A DNA stretch of 64,000 nucleotides. Origin: Strongyloides papillosus (lineage: Eukaryota > Nematoda > Chromadorea > Rhabditida > Strongyloididae). The DNA lies in assembly GCA_005656395.1 (NCBI GenBank), contig SRSI01000050.1, forward strand, positions 4,278,001 to 4,342,000, given 5' to 3'. The position numbers were made by a program, and so were the translations under genes. Below, in pieces: positions 12,041 to 31,938 of the stretch; the first letter of the stretch is position 1, and each line of letters opens with the position of its first letter. Below the pieces are notes generated by a model. That model had not been told where the DNA came from. It worked only from the letters and a program-made list of their open reading frames with translations, and made no database searches.

Positions 12041-14830
12041 ATAGTTTTTATTGGCAAATGATAGAAATATGTATATTTATATACAATTAGATAGAATGAT
12101 AGATTTATATATGATAGAAAAAGAGTTATTTTTGGTCAGATTTTAGTAGATTAAACTTAAAGTTCAGAAGGTTGGTGAAAAATAATAGTGATACTCTGGA
12201 CACATATAGATCATCAGCTGTGTCGTTGCCTTTGTGTCCACCGTCTGAATTGTAAGGAGATGAAATTGATGTATATATATATGTGTAGTCCTTTTGTACA
12301 ACAGAAAATAGGCGGAGACAGGGAAATACTTTTCTTTTTAACATATACGTTATTATAGATAACACATATATATATATTGGATCACCTTCTTTTTCTGTAT
12401 TAATGAATATTTGGATAAGAATGTAATCCAAGAATCACAACTTTTTTGGAATGATGAAAAATCAATTAAAATATGGTAAAATATATATTTTTGAGGTTAC
12501 TTCAATATCAAATTGATAGTTGAGTGAAAGATAAAAGAAAAAGACAATGTGATTATGTTGACATTTAGTGGTATATTTTAATAACAATATACCATGGTAT
12601 TATATAAATAAAGGGAACTCCCTATTTCCTAAAGACAGAAAGAGATCTAATTTGTTTATACTATGGAAAGAAACAATTTTTTATCCAACTAAAAAATTAA
12701 ATATTTTTCATTTTAAACCGATAATAATAAAAAAAACAGAAATAGTAGACAACAACAAAAAAATAAACAATATTGTCTTCGTAACTTTGATACGACAATG
12801 ACGAGACACAAAAAAAATATTTATAATAAATAAAGGTAACAATGAAAAATTACATCATGAAAATTTATAATTATCACGTGCCCCCTGAGATATGCAAACG
12901 TTTTTCAGTTATATTGTTATAGAAAGTATGAAGCATTTTGTTTGAAGAAAGAGATTTCCAAGTACCTTTTTTTATATAAAATGTGTATTATTTTTTTATG
13001 GAATTAACAGTCATACATTTCCAAGTAATATCAAATATTCCAGTTTATTCATTATTTTTTCATGTTGATCTTTGATATTTTCCGAAGAGAGAGATTGTAA
13101 CGACACAATGAAAATTGTAAAATTCTGTTAATTTCAATCATCCATTTCGCAATGTTTTGATGAAATGATTTTATTGTAACATAATGATGCATGTGTTTTG
13201 TCATTTAACATATCAACACAAAGATTGATTTTAATAATATTATATATATTTACCAGAATGAAAAAAAAATTCAAATGATGTTCACGTGAATATTTGAATT
13301 TAAAAATCTTTTTGATGTTTGTAATTTTATAAATTTGTATAAATATTATGTGTATAGCTATTTGTTTGTTGGAGGAAAATGAACTTATCTGTTATTCATA
13401 GTAAATATTTATCTGGTATTTTTGGTGCATTTATTAAAAATATTATTATATATTTAAAAAAAATATATTTGAATAAATAGGGATGTCTATACTTTATTCA
13501 CACTTTTATTATTATTTTTTGTTGAAAAATATAAAGTTTATATTCATATACTATAACACTTGTTGACATGAAAATGTTTTCTACAAAAAAGTGTATAAAA
13601 ATTTGCGATTAGGGGTAACCTTTAACCTATGTATAATTAAAATAAAAAATAATCTGTCATGAAAATATTTTTTCTCCTGTCACAGTCAATTTTGGGTTAT
13701 CTTTTTATGATACCAATGTAAACTACAAAGATTAATTCTAAAAAAAGAAGCGTTGATTACACACCATGTAATGTAGTAATTGTAGTTGATAAATTAATAA
13801 GATTCTAAATATCATTAATAAACTTTCCTTATCATTCACGTGATTTCCTTTTTAAAGTATTTTTCTTTAAGAACCGTGTATATTAAATAATAATCAAGTT
13901 TATTAGTGTACATTGAAATGGCTTGTGTCAGGTACATTTCTAGTTTTCAAAAAGTACATACACATAAATAATTCTTTGTCACTTTTTTCAAGTGCAGGAG
14001 AGGGGATGTTGTTTTTTATTCATAATATATATGTTTTCATTGGTAATTCCTTCTGGTTTCTTAAAATAAAGTGAAAATCAAGGAGAAAAAGTTTAATTTA
14101 TTTGATTGTTAGATTATCAAAAGTTATTGTTTAAATGAAAGGGATATATTGTGTTGATGCGTTATATGTGTGGTAGTATTTGATTAGTGATTAAAAATAG
14201 CGAAAATATTAACATTAAATGAGTGGATGTCTTCACATTGTAATAACGGAGGGATGTAAAATTTTGATAAAGTTATATTTTGAAAAATTTTAAATAATAA
14301 AAAATAAAAAAATATCATTAAATAAGGATATGAAAGTTTTTTTTACACTTTTAAAAAGATTTACCAAGCATTTTAAAAATGTTTTAATCGTTTTATAAAA
14401 GTACTTTTAATCTTATAAAAAAAAAACAAAAATTGTAATTTAAAATATTATATAAAAATTTGCTATTAATTTTAAAAAATATATCTAAACCAGATCTTAT
14501 CGAAATTTTATACTTATTTTTAAAATTCTTACTGCAAAAAGATTTCAGAAACTTTTTTTTTATATTTTGCTTCCCTTTTTCTAACAAACATTTGTATTAT
14601 AAAATATATCCTATTTTTTGATTAACTAAGGATATAGGGGGATAAAAGTATAAAGAAAATACATCATTAAGAATAAAGTTTGTGTAAAAGAAACGTCATT
14701 TTTATTTACCTTATTATAAAATCACATTATACATTCTACACTTCAGTTATTTTAAACCTTTTTTAAAATATTAGCTTTCCATGATATATATTTTTACATA
14801 TTCTTTTATTTCTCCTTCATTATTTTCTTA
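12041..14830. other. Gene-poor AT-rich region
   Basis: About 2.8 kb of A/T-rich sequence with short open frames only (for example 12126-12431 minus and 12568-12801 plus), all of low complexity. A near start of the dioxygenase-like gene lies at the left. No RNA gene or repeat family is recognised. Confidence 0.4.
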
Positions 14831-14884
14831 GAATTCATTATATCAAAATCTTTTGTTCATCAAAATGAGTGAGAATGATGTATT
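14831..14884 (+). other. Possible distal 5' exon of the EGR-like factor
   Basis: A T-rich acceptor (ATTTTCTTAG, ending at 14831) is followed by ATG at 14865 and, after MSENDVL, a perfect GTAAGT donor at 14885. Joined to the AG acceptor ending at 18480, the frame continues without a stop into the ATG at 18497 of the zinc-finger gene. The implied intron would be 3.6 kb, long for this genome, so the link is only a suggestion. Confidence 0.35.
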
Positions 14885-17800
14885 GTAAGTATTTTTGATA
14901 AAAATTTTATTCAAAGTTACAATAAGGTATAATTAACTTCCTTATATGTTTATATTTTTTTTTCCAAGAGGAGGTTCTTTTTTATTATTTACGCATATGA
15001 AAATAAACTTAATATAAACACATATATATAGAGAAAGAATATCCTTATAAATTATTATATTAATAGTTTTTCTTTCTCCTTAAAATTTAATTAAAGATTT
15101 TTCTAATTATACTTCTTAATATTAAGATATGTTGTTACAAGGATAAGCTTCGATGGTGGGCCAGAAGTTATTATCTTGAGAGAGTTATAAAAAAATAATA
15201 AAAATAAGAATGAGAATTTTTTGAATAGACGATCATATTCCTATTTTTTTTTGTAAAATATAAAAAAGAGATTTTATTTAAGTTTTATTTTTTTACTCTT
15301 ATCATCATTAAAATATAATAAACGTCTATATCTCTTCCCTCCTTTACTTCATCTACATTTCTCGTATTTTTTTTATTTTAGATATAATTATTCTTCAAAT
15401 TTCATTAGTTTTTTTATATATCAACATTTTATATATAAATAAAAGTACTTTTCCTTTTTGTTGTTTTTTATACATATATTGAATATATAATTTCAGAGGA
15501 AAGTAATATTATATAATGATTAAACTACAAATCATGGATACTTTTTCTACAAAATTAAGTTAATAAAGTAATAAAAAATAGAAGTGAAATTTTGGAAGTT
15601 TTATCTTTTGCGCATTTTATGATGCATAAAATTATTACAAGGCTTTTTAACAAAAATTTTATGTGTATTTCATGTTTCCTATTTCTTCCTCCTTTTTCCA
15701 TTAAAAAGTTTTTTCCTGGTTCAAAAATATTATGATGATATTAAATATATTATTTAAGCATGTGCCTAGAAATATAAAAAGGATATATTTATATTTTAAG
15801 AAACATTTTTAAATTGATATCCATTACCAAATTTTTTATTTAGTAGAGATAATGGGAGAAAAAATGGATGTTAAAATTTTCCTTTTTTTATATTTTTAGA
15901 TGGATATATTTTGAAGATATATTTATTAGCTATCCATATAAAAGGATAAGAAAAGGATTTTTAAGGAGGATAAGAAAATTATTTTTGAGTAAAAAAAAAG
16001 GGATAAAGAAAAGGAGGAGATTGATAAGAGTTTTGTCATTGAAAAAGAATATTACGTCATCTTTTTTTAAGGTTGATATTGAAAAGCCTCTAGATATAAT
16101 TGTTTCAAACTTCAATATGATAAAAAAAATATTAATATTTCTATATTTTTTATCATTATTCTTTTTTTTTTTGATATTATTATTACGTAATAAGTCATTA
16201 TAAAGAGGTATGTGTAAATATTTTGTTTGAAAGGGACATTATTATGTGCAAACATATTAAAATGGTAATTTTTTTCACTATATAATTAAAATTTTTTATT
16301 TTTTACAGTATTTATCCATGATTGAGCTTTTTAAAAAAATTATTATTATGACTCATTTTTACTTTTTTCAACGTTTTTTTTTAAATTATCATCAATGAAT
16401 AGAAGAAATGAAAAGAACTAAGATTTTTGATTAAAAGTGATAAATAATCTTTCATTTTTAATATTACTGGGCACATTACCTCTAATTATAATGGATTTCG
16501 TGTGTATTAGTATATCTATATATGATAATGAAAGAGATATAATTTATTTTCAATATATAATATACTTTTACTTAAATATTAAATGCATTATTTATTTTTA
16601 TAAATAGTTTAACCACACGTATAGACTATCAAAATCTTTTTTTTCTTGACTAAGAAAGAAGAAAAAGTTTAATATATATCTATAAATTATTATTTTATTT
16701 TGTTCCACCAAAAAATCCTATATATAAAGATAGCTAGATAATATTGAGGTTAGGTAGAGATGATAGATTGCCCATATTTATCTATCTATTTTATCCTCTC
16801 TTCTGATATCTATAGACTTATATTTAAAAATTATGTAAAAGAGAGCCCTCTCCTTTAATTAAATAATTCAAACTCTTTTTCTCAATAAGGTGTTGTGAAA
16901 ATATACTATATTTGAAATTTTTCTTTGAGTATAAAATTTTTTGTATCAAAGGAAAACAAGTTTTTCTTATTATTAATATGTGTGTTGTAAAATGAGGAGG
17001 AAGTGGGTGATAATTTTTTGAAAAATATATTATATATCTATATTTATGATTATATTTTAAAGTGACCCATCTACAAATGTGAGAAAAAATAACCCCCATT
17101 ATATTAATCAAGTGATCTCCTTATGATTTAATATTTTTATTTTAACAATTGTTTCTTAATTATTTAAGAAATAATATATATTTTGGCGAAATCTACACCC
17201 TGAGTAACCTTTCTTAAACTTGTACTTTCATATATTTTTATTTTTTTGAATAAATATTATTTTAATATATATTACAACAACTTAAGTAATATCAAAGGAT
17301 GATGTTTTAAACTTTTTTTTGTTATATTTCTATTAATATATTGCATTTTAAAATGTGACAAATTTTTTTTTATCAATCAGAAAACATTTCACATTTTTAA
17401 TTTATAAAGTATTACTTCCTCCTTTACCTTTACAAATTTTGTGATCATCTTTAAGAAGAAGATAGAAAAAAAAATTCTTTCTTTCTATTTTCTTTATCTT
17501 TTTTTCTCGGAGTTTTGGGAAATTTTTACATTTCACGTATGTGTCGTCGTCGTAGTTGTTGTCTGTGTCTAATATTTTATTCTACCTAAAATATTTTAGG
17601 GATATATTATTATAACACTTAAAAATATAGTTAATAGAAAAAAGATTTATATCGTCAGCTGACCGAATGAATGAATAATTGTATGGTGTGTAATGATTTT
17701 GTCTATGATTTTAAGGTAAATTTGATAATATAAAAGTTATATTTTTACCCCTTGTTACTAGTTAAAGGATTACTTCTAGATAACTATTAAATAATTACTC

Positions 17801-18480
17801 TATAAACTTTGACATGTTAAAGGGGAAACTTTTTGATTAAAAATTATGGTAATTTTAATAATGATAACTTTTATATGTGTATATCTTAACATTAATAACT
17901 GCCGTTCAAGTAGCGAATATATTAGTGGGTCCCTCTTCCATCGTATTTCCTTATCAAACGTAACGGTTTTAGTTATCTTACGTAACTTCTTTTCTATGAT
18001 AAATGTAATTTTTTTAATACAACATATTAAATCCTCCTATCGTATTACTTTTCTTCTTTTTTTTAAACACATTTTTCATTTTTAAAAAGTTATGTTATAT
18101 ATCTTTATGACTTTCTGATTATATGTGAAGATGATAAAAAAAAACGAAGCCATAGTTACATCATCATATTGAAAAGTATTTTTTCCATTCCAATAAAATA
18201 TGATATTTAAACTTTCTATGATACAAATTACCATAGAAAATTATATTTAAATATATATATATTTATAATCATCATGCTTCCATGTCTCTTCTTATCAATT
18301 TTTAACACACTGATTGTGGTGGCGAAGTGTGGGTGTACATATATGTGAATATAAATTTATATATATGTGTATTTTCTTTCATATACATTATAATATTTTA
18401 GATATGGTACTTTTGAAGTTAATTACCATTTTAGTAGTTAATAATTATAGTTTCTTATATTGACTGGTAAATAATTATAG
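14885..18480. other. Gene-poor AT-rich region, possible long intron
   Basis: Almost pure A/T with many T runs. An open frame at 15868-16203 codes for a Lys/Arg-rich stretch followed by a hydrophobic tail, but it looks compositional. A short GTC/GTT microsatellite lies at about 17537-17565. A locally GC-richer motif cluster at 18314-18338 includes GTGTGGGTG (18329-18337), which resembles an EGR site. No gene is supported. Confidence 0.4.
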
Positions 18481-18496
18481 GATCATTTTGATAAAT

Positions 18497-20635
<2,139 letters not shown>

Positions 20636-20780
20636 TAAAAATTGATTTATAATAAAAAAAATAATTATTTTTATTTGTAGACATTTTAACTACTTGAAAA
20701 AAATGTAATTTATCGTTAATTTAATAATAGATTTATACTTTCTCTTTTTTTATAATAAAAATATACGTTAAAGCTCTTTT

Positions 20781-22055
20781 TTACTGTTTTTCACGAGCGT
20801 TATAGATTCTCATTCTACTGTGTCTTTTGAAGTCGAGGATTGATTTGAAGATAAATGAAGTAATACAATTAAGATTATCAAAGATTGGTGAAACTCCATC
20901 AAAATGATAGATGGCATATTCATTATGATTATTTTTTTCACGAACAGCTATTGGAAGATGAATTACCTGCCCGGAATGACATTGATAAACAATTGATAAT
21001 TGTGGTGAGATATCGGAACAAGTTAAACATGTTTGGCTGTCAAGTAAACGGTGGTACATCTTAAAATCCAACGGTCCACGAAGGTATCCTTCAGCCTCAT
21101 TTTGATTCTTAACACCAATATAGTAATTATAAAAAGTTGGTTCATTGGTCTTCAAATTTGCTGCATTCTTATTAACTTTTGGGATACATCCTTTATCTTG
21201 AATCTTCCCATATTTTGCTACCAAAATACTAGGTCTATCATTAATAATTTCTTTTAAGAAGTCCAATAATGCATCATAATTTTTGAAAACTTTTTGCATA
21301 TTATTGAAATTGTAGAATGTCAAACCTTCCTCTCCAGAATCATTAATTACATTCATAACAGGAATGTGAATGTAATTATCTGTCAAATTCTTATAAACAA
21401 TGTATATTTGAAGCCATCCACTTTTATTTGTTCCAATGCATTTCTCATCCAAAATTCTGCAATATATGCGGAAGGTGTTTTGGTCCTTTGTTAGAGTTTC
21501 AGCTTCATGTGATGTAAGTGTACCAATAAATAAATTTGAATACTTCGATTTTTGAATATTTTTTATTCCAACCATTGCATCTTTGTTGCCATCATTATAA
21601 TATATTGAAGAATTAGAGATTTTTGATGTCTTTGAAGTTGGAGTTGTTGTCATTATAGAAGATGTTGTAGGCGGAAGTTGACACTTTTTTGAATTATAAT
21701 AAGAAATGTTTGTTTTGGTGGTGTCGAGGAGCGAATCATTATCATTAATAGAAAGGTAATTTTTCTTTAAGTACGTTCTAATGACATAATCAGATCTTTC
21801 CAATATCTCTTTCATAACTTTTTTGTTATCAGTATAATTTTTTAGAGTTATCCTAACACAACAAATGGGTTCATCACGATATCTATCTTCTTTTGTTTTC
21901 ACTGGTTTACCATTGGCCATAAATTGACTATATGTAACACGGCATTCACTATTGTTTTGTTTGGTATCATCAATAATGTGAAAATATTGAGTTGGGTCGG
22001 CATTTGAAGCTTTTGACTTTTTTGAAGGATTTCCCGTTTTATTGGTGCGTCTCAT
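20781..22055 (-). CDS. Unassigned protein with two SH2-like modules
   Basis: Single exon, 424 residues. Two segments repeat the same pattern: about 173-268 and 309-405. Each has a FIG/YIG start, an EAE helix (SHEAETL and QNEAEGYL), a strand F-x-x-Y-x-R-x-L-D (FRIYCRILD and FKMYHRLLD), a hydrophobic strand, an 'IH(I/L)P' strand, and a [F/Y]xF...F...L..F end. This order resembles SH2 domains, with the Arg of the second strand at the place of the phosphotyrosine-binding Arg. The match is by eye and the modules are divergent. Residues 60-105 may be a related partial module; 110-165 is linker. The start follows an AG acceptor five bases upstream. Signalling by phosphotyrosine recognition is only a hypothesis. 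Confidence 0.7.
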   Translation of the reverse strand: MRRTNKTGNPSKKSKASNADPTQYFHIIDDTKQNNSECRVTYSQFMANGKPVKTKEDRYRDEPICCVRITLKNYTDNKKVMKEILERSDYVIRTYLKKNYLSINDNDSLLDTTKTNISYYNSKKCQLPPTTSSIMTTTPTSKTSKISNSSIYYNDGNKDAMVGIKNIQKSKYSNLFIGTLTSHEAETLTKDQNTFRIYCRILDEKCIGTNKSGWLQIYIVYKNLTDNYIHIPVMNVINDSGEEGLTFYNFNNMQKVFKNYDALLDFLKEIINDRPSILVAKYGKIQDKGCIPKVNKNAANLKTNEPTFYNYYIGVKNQNEAEGYLRGPLDFKMYHRLLDSQTCLTCSDISPQLSIVYQCHSGQVIHLPIAVREKNNHNEYAIYHFDGVSPIFDNLNCITSFIFKSILDFKRHSRMRIYNAREKQ

Positions 22056-22195
22056 TACTGCTGTTAAAAGTAGACAATAAAAGAAATATAATAAATTAGA
22101 AAAGACATATTTATATATATTCTTATAATCAATAAAATAAAAATTTAAATTTTATTTGTAATATCATCATAAAATGATAATTTTTTTATTATTTG

Positions 22196-22885
22196 TTATT
22201 AGTAGGTGCTAGTTGTCCTGTCAATAGAAAATCTTTAAGCTTATTCTTCAAATTAACATAATCATTGTAAGTTGATGTTGAAGTGTTATTTTTTAACGCC
22301 TCCAACACTTTTGAATTGTTGAATACATTTATTTAATGTTGGAAATGGTTTACTTAATGAGAGTCAACCTTCATCAGTTAAATTATGATATATTCTTCTA
22401 TAATACTATACACTAATTTATATAAATTCGGTGTATTATTATTACTACCGTTAATTAAACTTTTATATATGATAAGAGTAGTATTAAAAAAGTTAGATAA
22501 AAATCTTTTACTGTTCCCATTTATTTGTCTAGTCATATTTTTTAGTTCATCACCAAAAACAATAAGTTTATTTCTAAAAGATGGTGTAGTATTTTCCAGT
22601 GGTGCCATTAACGCTTCTATTGAGAGATTTAAACTTTTTTCTATTGACTCAACCATTTGATAAGGCAAATATATCATTTATTTTTCTTTCCCATCTGTTA
22701 ACTGGATATACTATTATTATTATTCTTTTTAAAAAAATATATAACCTACAGAGTTAAAGAAGATATAAATTTGACTCGGAATCATTAAGATTAAAGCTAG
22801 AGGCTGTTTAAAACTTTCAACTGCAATAGTAACATTTCCTGCTGCCGTAGGTACTATTAAAAATGATAATAACGTTTTTTAAAGA
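22196..22885 (-). pseudogene. Decayed gene for a small, possibly secreted protein
   Basis: Three coding-like pieces lie in order on the minus strand in different frames. One (about 22880-22740) is hydrophobic (LLSFLIVPTAAG, signal-like). One (22677-22378) is intact for 99 codons (MVESIEKSLNLSIEALM... with several N-x-T sites). The last (about 22330-22196) reads KNKLKDFLLTGQLAP and ends in TAA. Stops and frame changes separate them, and no good splice pair restores one frame. It may be a pseudogene of a Thr/Asn-rich secreted family; the middle piece could also be a short gene of its own. Confidence 0.4.
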
Positions 22886-22889
22886 TAGT

Positions 22890-29060
<6,171 letters not shown>

Positions 29061-29709
29061 TAATTATCCAATTAATATTTGTGACAATGAATGTGTCTAT
29101 TTTTTTATATAATTGAATGCATCTTTTCCTTTATATGTTATTATTTTGTTATCAATCTTATGGTGCTTTCAAAATCACCAAGAAGTTTTTACGATTGAAT
29201 ATATTTTTATCCTAAATTATTTATTTATTTTTTCTCCTGTTGTATTTTTACAACATGGGATTTTAATAAAAAAAATGATTATTTTTTCCCTTGTGTGTTT
29301 ACATTTTTTCTACAAGTTGGAACAATCTCTTGATTCTTTCAAAAAGATTGAAGCATGGTGTTGAATTTTACGAAGAAAAAGTGATAAGAAGGGGAAGAGA
29401 ACCTATGTAATTTTTTAACATAATGTTATGTGTTGTGTCAAGATAACTCTATAAAAATTAATAATTTAATATCATTTTAGTGGAAGGACCTTCACATGGT
29501 GTTGGAAAAGACAAGAAACATAATTAAAGGTTGTATAGGTGGAGATAATAGTAATATTTTTTTCTACATTAATAAATATAGTACTCAATTATATGGATCT
29601 AGAAGATTTTTAAATACTATTTTCAGTATTTTTTTCTCCCTCGTTATTCTTTCACACCATCAACACAAAGAATCCTTTATTATCAAAAACTTATTTTTGA
29701 CCATGTATT
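29061..29709. other. 3' flank of SERCA
   Basis: AT-rich sequence with two short open frames (29113-29364 and 29496-29720) that are hydrophobic and A/T-driven. No gene is supported. Confidence 0.4.
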
Positions 29710-30180
29710 CTGTACTTTAGTTAATACCAACTAGCATATGCTGTTACAATTCAAAGAAAATACATTTATAATTTTTTTATAAATAGTTCTGTTAGTAATA
29801 AACTATCAATTTTTTTTACACAAACGATAAATAAATTTTTTTTATATTCAATGATAAAATTTCTTTTATTGCTATTTTAACATGAATATTTATAAATTTC
29901 ATGTTTATAGATGATTTTTTATAATTTTGTAAACCATAATAATTTTTCAATCAAAGCACAATGAAATTATATTTCATATATAAACATCTCAATCATTTCA
30001 AAAATGATAGCCATTTATAGTCCAAAAAATTATGTTATTGAAGGGTATGATGTACTATGTGAAAAAGAAAATAAATATGCAATATGTGTAATCAAAAGTA
30101 GGTATGAAGGATGTTATTTCGTTTTGAATTGTTGTGAATGTTATTCTGAAGACTAATAATTTTATTAATAATTATTTCTT
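29710..30180 (+). repeat. Duplicated ~470-bp block, copy 1
   Basis: Nearly identical to 34436-34905, beginning with 'TACTTTAGTTAATACCAAC' and running through a small peptide gene. This copy carries the damaged version of the gene. Both copies have the same orientation. Confidence 0.85.
29961..30156 (+). pseudogene. Broken copy of the six-cysteine peptide gene
   Basis: Homologous to the gene at 34687-34881. The start ATG (29961) is kept, but one extra base before 30004 throws the signal-peptide part out of frame. From the internal ATG at 30004 the mature part remains open for 50 codons to TAA at 30154. Two of the six conserved cysteines are Tyr here and two new cysteines appear, so the disulfide pattern cannot be the same. 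It could make a non-secreted peptide from 30004, but decay is more likely. Confidence 0.65.
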
Positions 30181-30224
30181 TATTTTTAATAAAAGTTTAC
30201 ATAATTGTTTTTTATATTAGAGCA

Positions 30225-30475
30225 CAATTCTAACTAATGCTCAAAGAAAATCCTTTTGGTGAAGTAATTGTCCCATTCTCAGTGTTCATACTTGACACTT
30301 TTTTCACTAATATTATGAGGTTATTATTTCTATCAATTACCGCTTTATAGTCATCATATTTTCCTCATTATTATAAATTACCATATACTAGATCCCCTAT
30401 TTAGTAGTAGTATTAACAAGTTATTTAATAGCACATAACATTTATTAATTAAAAAAAAGTAGATTTAATAAAATA
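30225..30475 (+). repeat. Dispersed repeat, second copy
   Basis: Matches the right end of the repeat array in the SERCA intron (about 26400-26585), with the same order of short conserved blocks. It lies just after the damaged peptide gene block. Confidence 0.6.
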
Positions 30476-30511
30476 AAATTAAGATTTTGTACATTCAAAA
30501 TTTAAAACTAT

Positions 30512-30692
30512 CGTTTTGACAGACATTGTGCAATCATGGGTACTATAGAAGCTTTTCGTCATTTCGAATACCAATTAAGTTACTTTTAATTGTGCCCACT
30601 TAATAAACATATGTATCAACTTATTAAGAAATCCCATACATTTTTTATAAAATGTATGATTTTTTTAAAGAAATGTACATACGGTCAAAACG
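30512..30692. repeat. Possible small inverted-repeat element
   Basis: A 9-base inverted repeat, CGTTTTGAC at 30512-30520 and GTCAAAACG at 30684-30692, bounds 181 bases that include a 24-base palindrome (CATACATTTT-TTAT-AAAATGTATG, 30635-30658). This shape fits a MITE, but no target-site duplication or second full copy was found. Related GTCGTTTTAAC text occurs at about 31504. Confidence 0.3.
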
Positions 30693-31938
30693 ACAAACAT
30701 ACCTTCTTTTATAAATAGCTATATATTTTTATATAAAGTGTATAGACATTCCTTAAAGATAATAATAATTATTTTTTAAATTGTATAGTTGTTTTTTAAT
30801 ATAAAATTTTATATAACCAATGCAAAATACATACTTTTTTTGTCAGTTGATATATTTTTTATAAAAATGTATAAGAATTTATTTAAAACTACTAGTGATA
30901 AAGTGAAACCCTATGATTTTTGAGAACGACTCAAGAAAGATTCAAAGTGGAAGGAAAATATTATAAATGTAATCCTTAACTACTATAGAAATTTTGAGAA
31001 AGATAAAATTAATTAACTATGATTGTTATAGACGATAATTATATATCAAAAGTAATAAAGTATTGATATTATTGTTTTAGACTTGTAGAATCTTTTGAAA
31101 CAGATCTTTTGTAATTTGCGTACCATAATTTAATAAAATTGCTAGTAATAGTTATTTAAAAATATATATAATTATTAAAATAACAAAATAAATACTCATT
31201 TTTTTAAAAAATTACTTTTTAATTACTTTAAACTTTTAAAACTTACTCATGTTCCTAAATTTTGTTAATTTATAAACATTTTGTCAAAAAAAGACTAAAT
31301 TAATATAAAAAAGTGCAATAATATTTAAAAAGCGTGAAAAATTACTTAAAGACAGTATTAATTGTTAAAACATAATTATACATGCTAAATTTATTATTTT
31401 AATGTTTATAATCTACGATCTTTCGTATATTTTATAAAAAAATATAAAAAGAACAACGATTTCTGTGGAAATGTTGAATTTTTGGCATTATTTTTTGTGT
31501 CGGTCGTTTTAACTTGTATAAAATCGCTATTTAGCATAGTTAATTTGGTAAAAAAATGAAGTTCACTTTTTAAGGTTGATCATACATTTATATTAATATA
31601 ATCATTCACTTTTAAACAATGTATGATAACTTATAAGAAATGTATGTACATGTTTATAAAAAATCATGGCAATTTATTATAACAAGTATGCATGTCGTTT
31701 CAACATTATATACAGTCGAAACAACTTATATATCTGTTTTTTAAAATAAACAATACATTTCCTGAAAAATCCACAAACAATAACAAATAAAAATGTATGA
31801 ATTTATGAAAAATCTTACCTCATTTTGTTTTATTGTGATTTGATATTTATGATAATTATTATATTTATTTTTTTAAAATTAAATATACTTAGAATATTTA
31901 AGATCAGTAACATTTATTAATAAAAAAAAATGAATATT
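30693..31938. other. AT-rich region without a gene
   Basis: About 1.2 kb with repeated 'AATGTATG' and 'CATACATTT' words in both orientations, suggesting degraded inverted-repeat elements. No coding or RNA gene is supported. Confidence 0.35.

Noticed and set aside
15868..16203. 111-codon open frame, Lys/Arg-rich then hydrophobic
   Set aside because: Composition follows the local A/T bias; there is no acceptor-start context that convinces and no domain.
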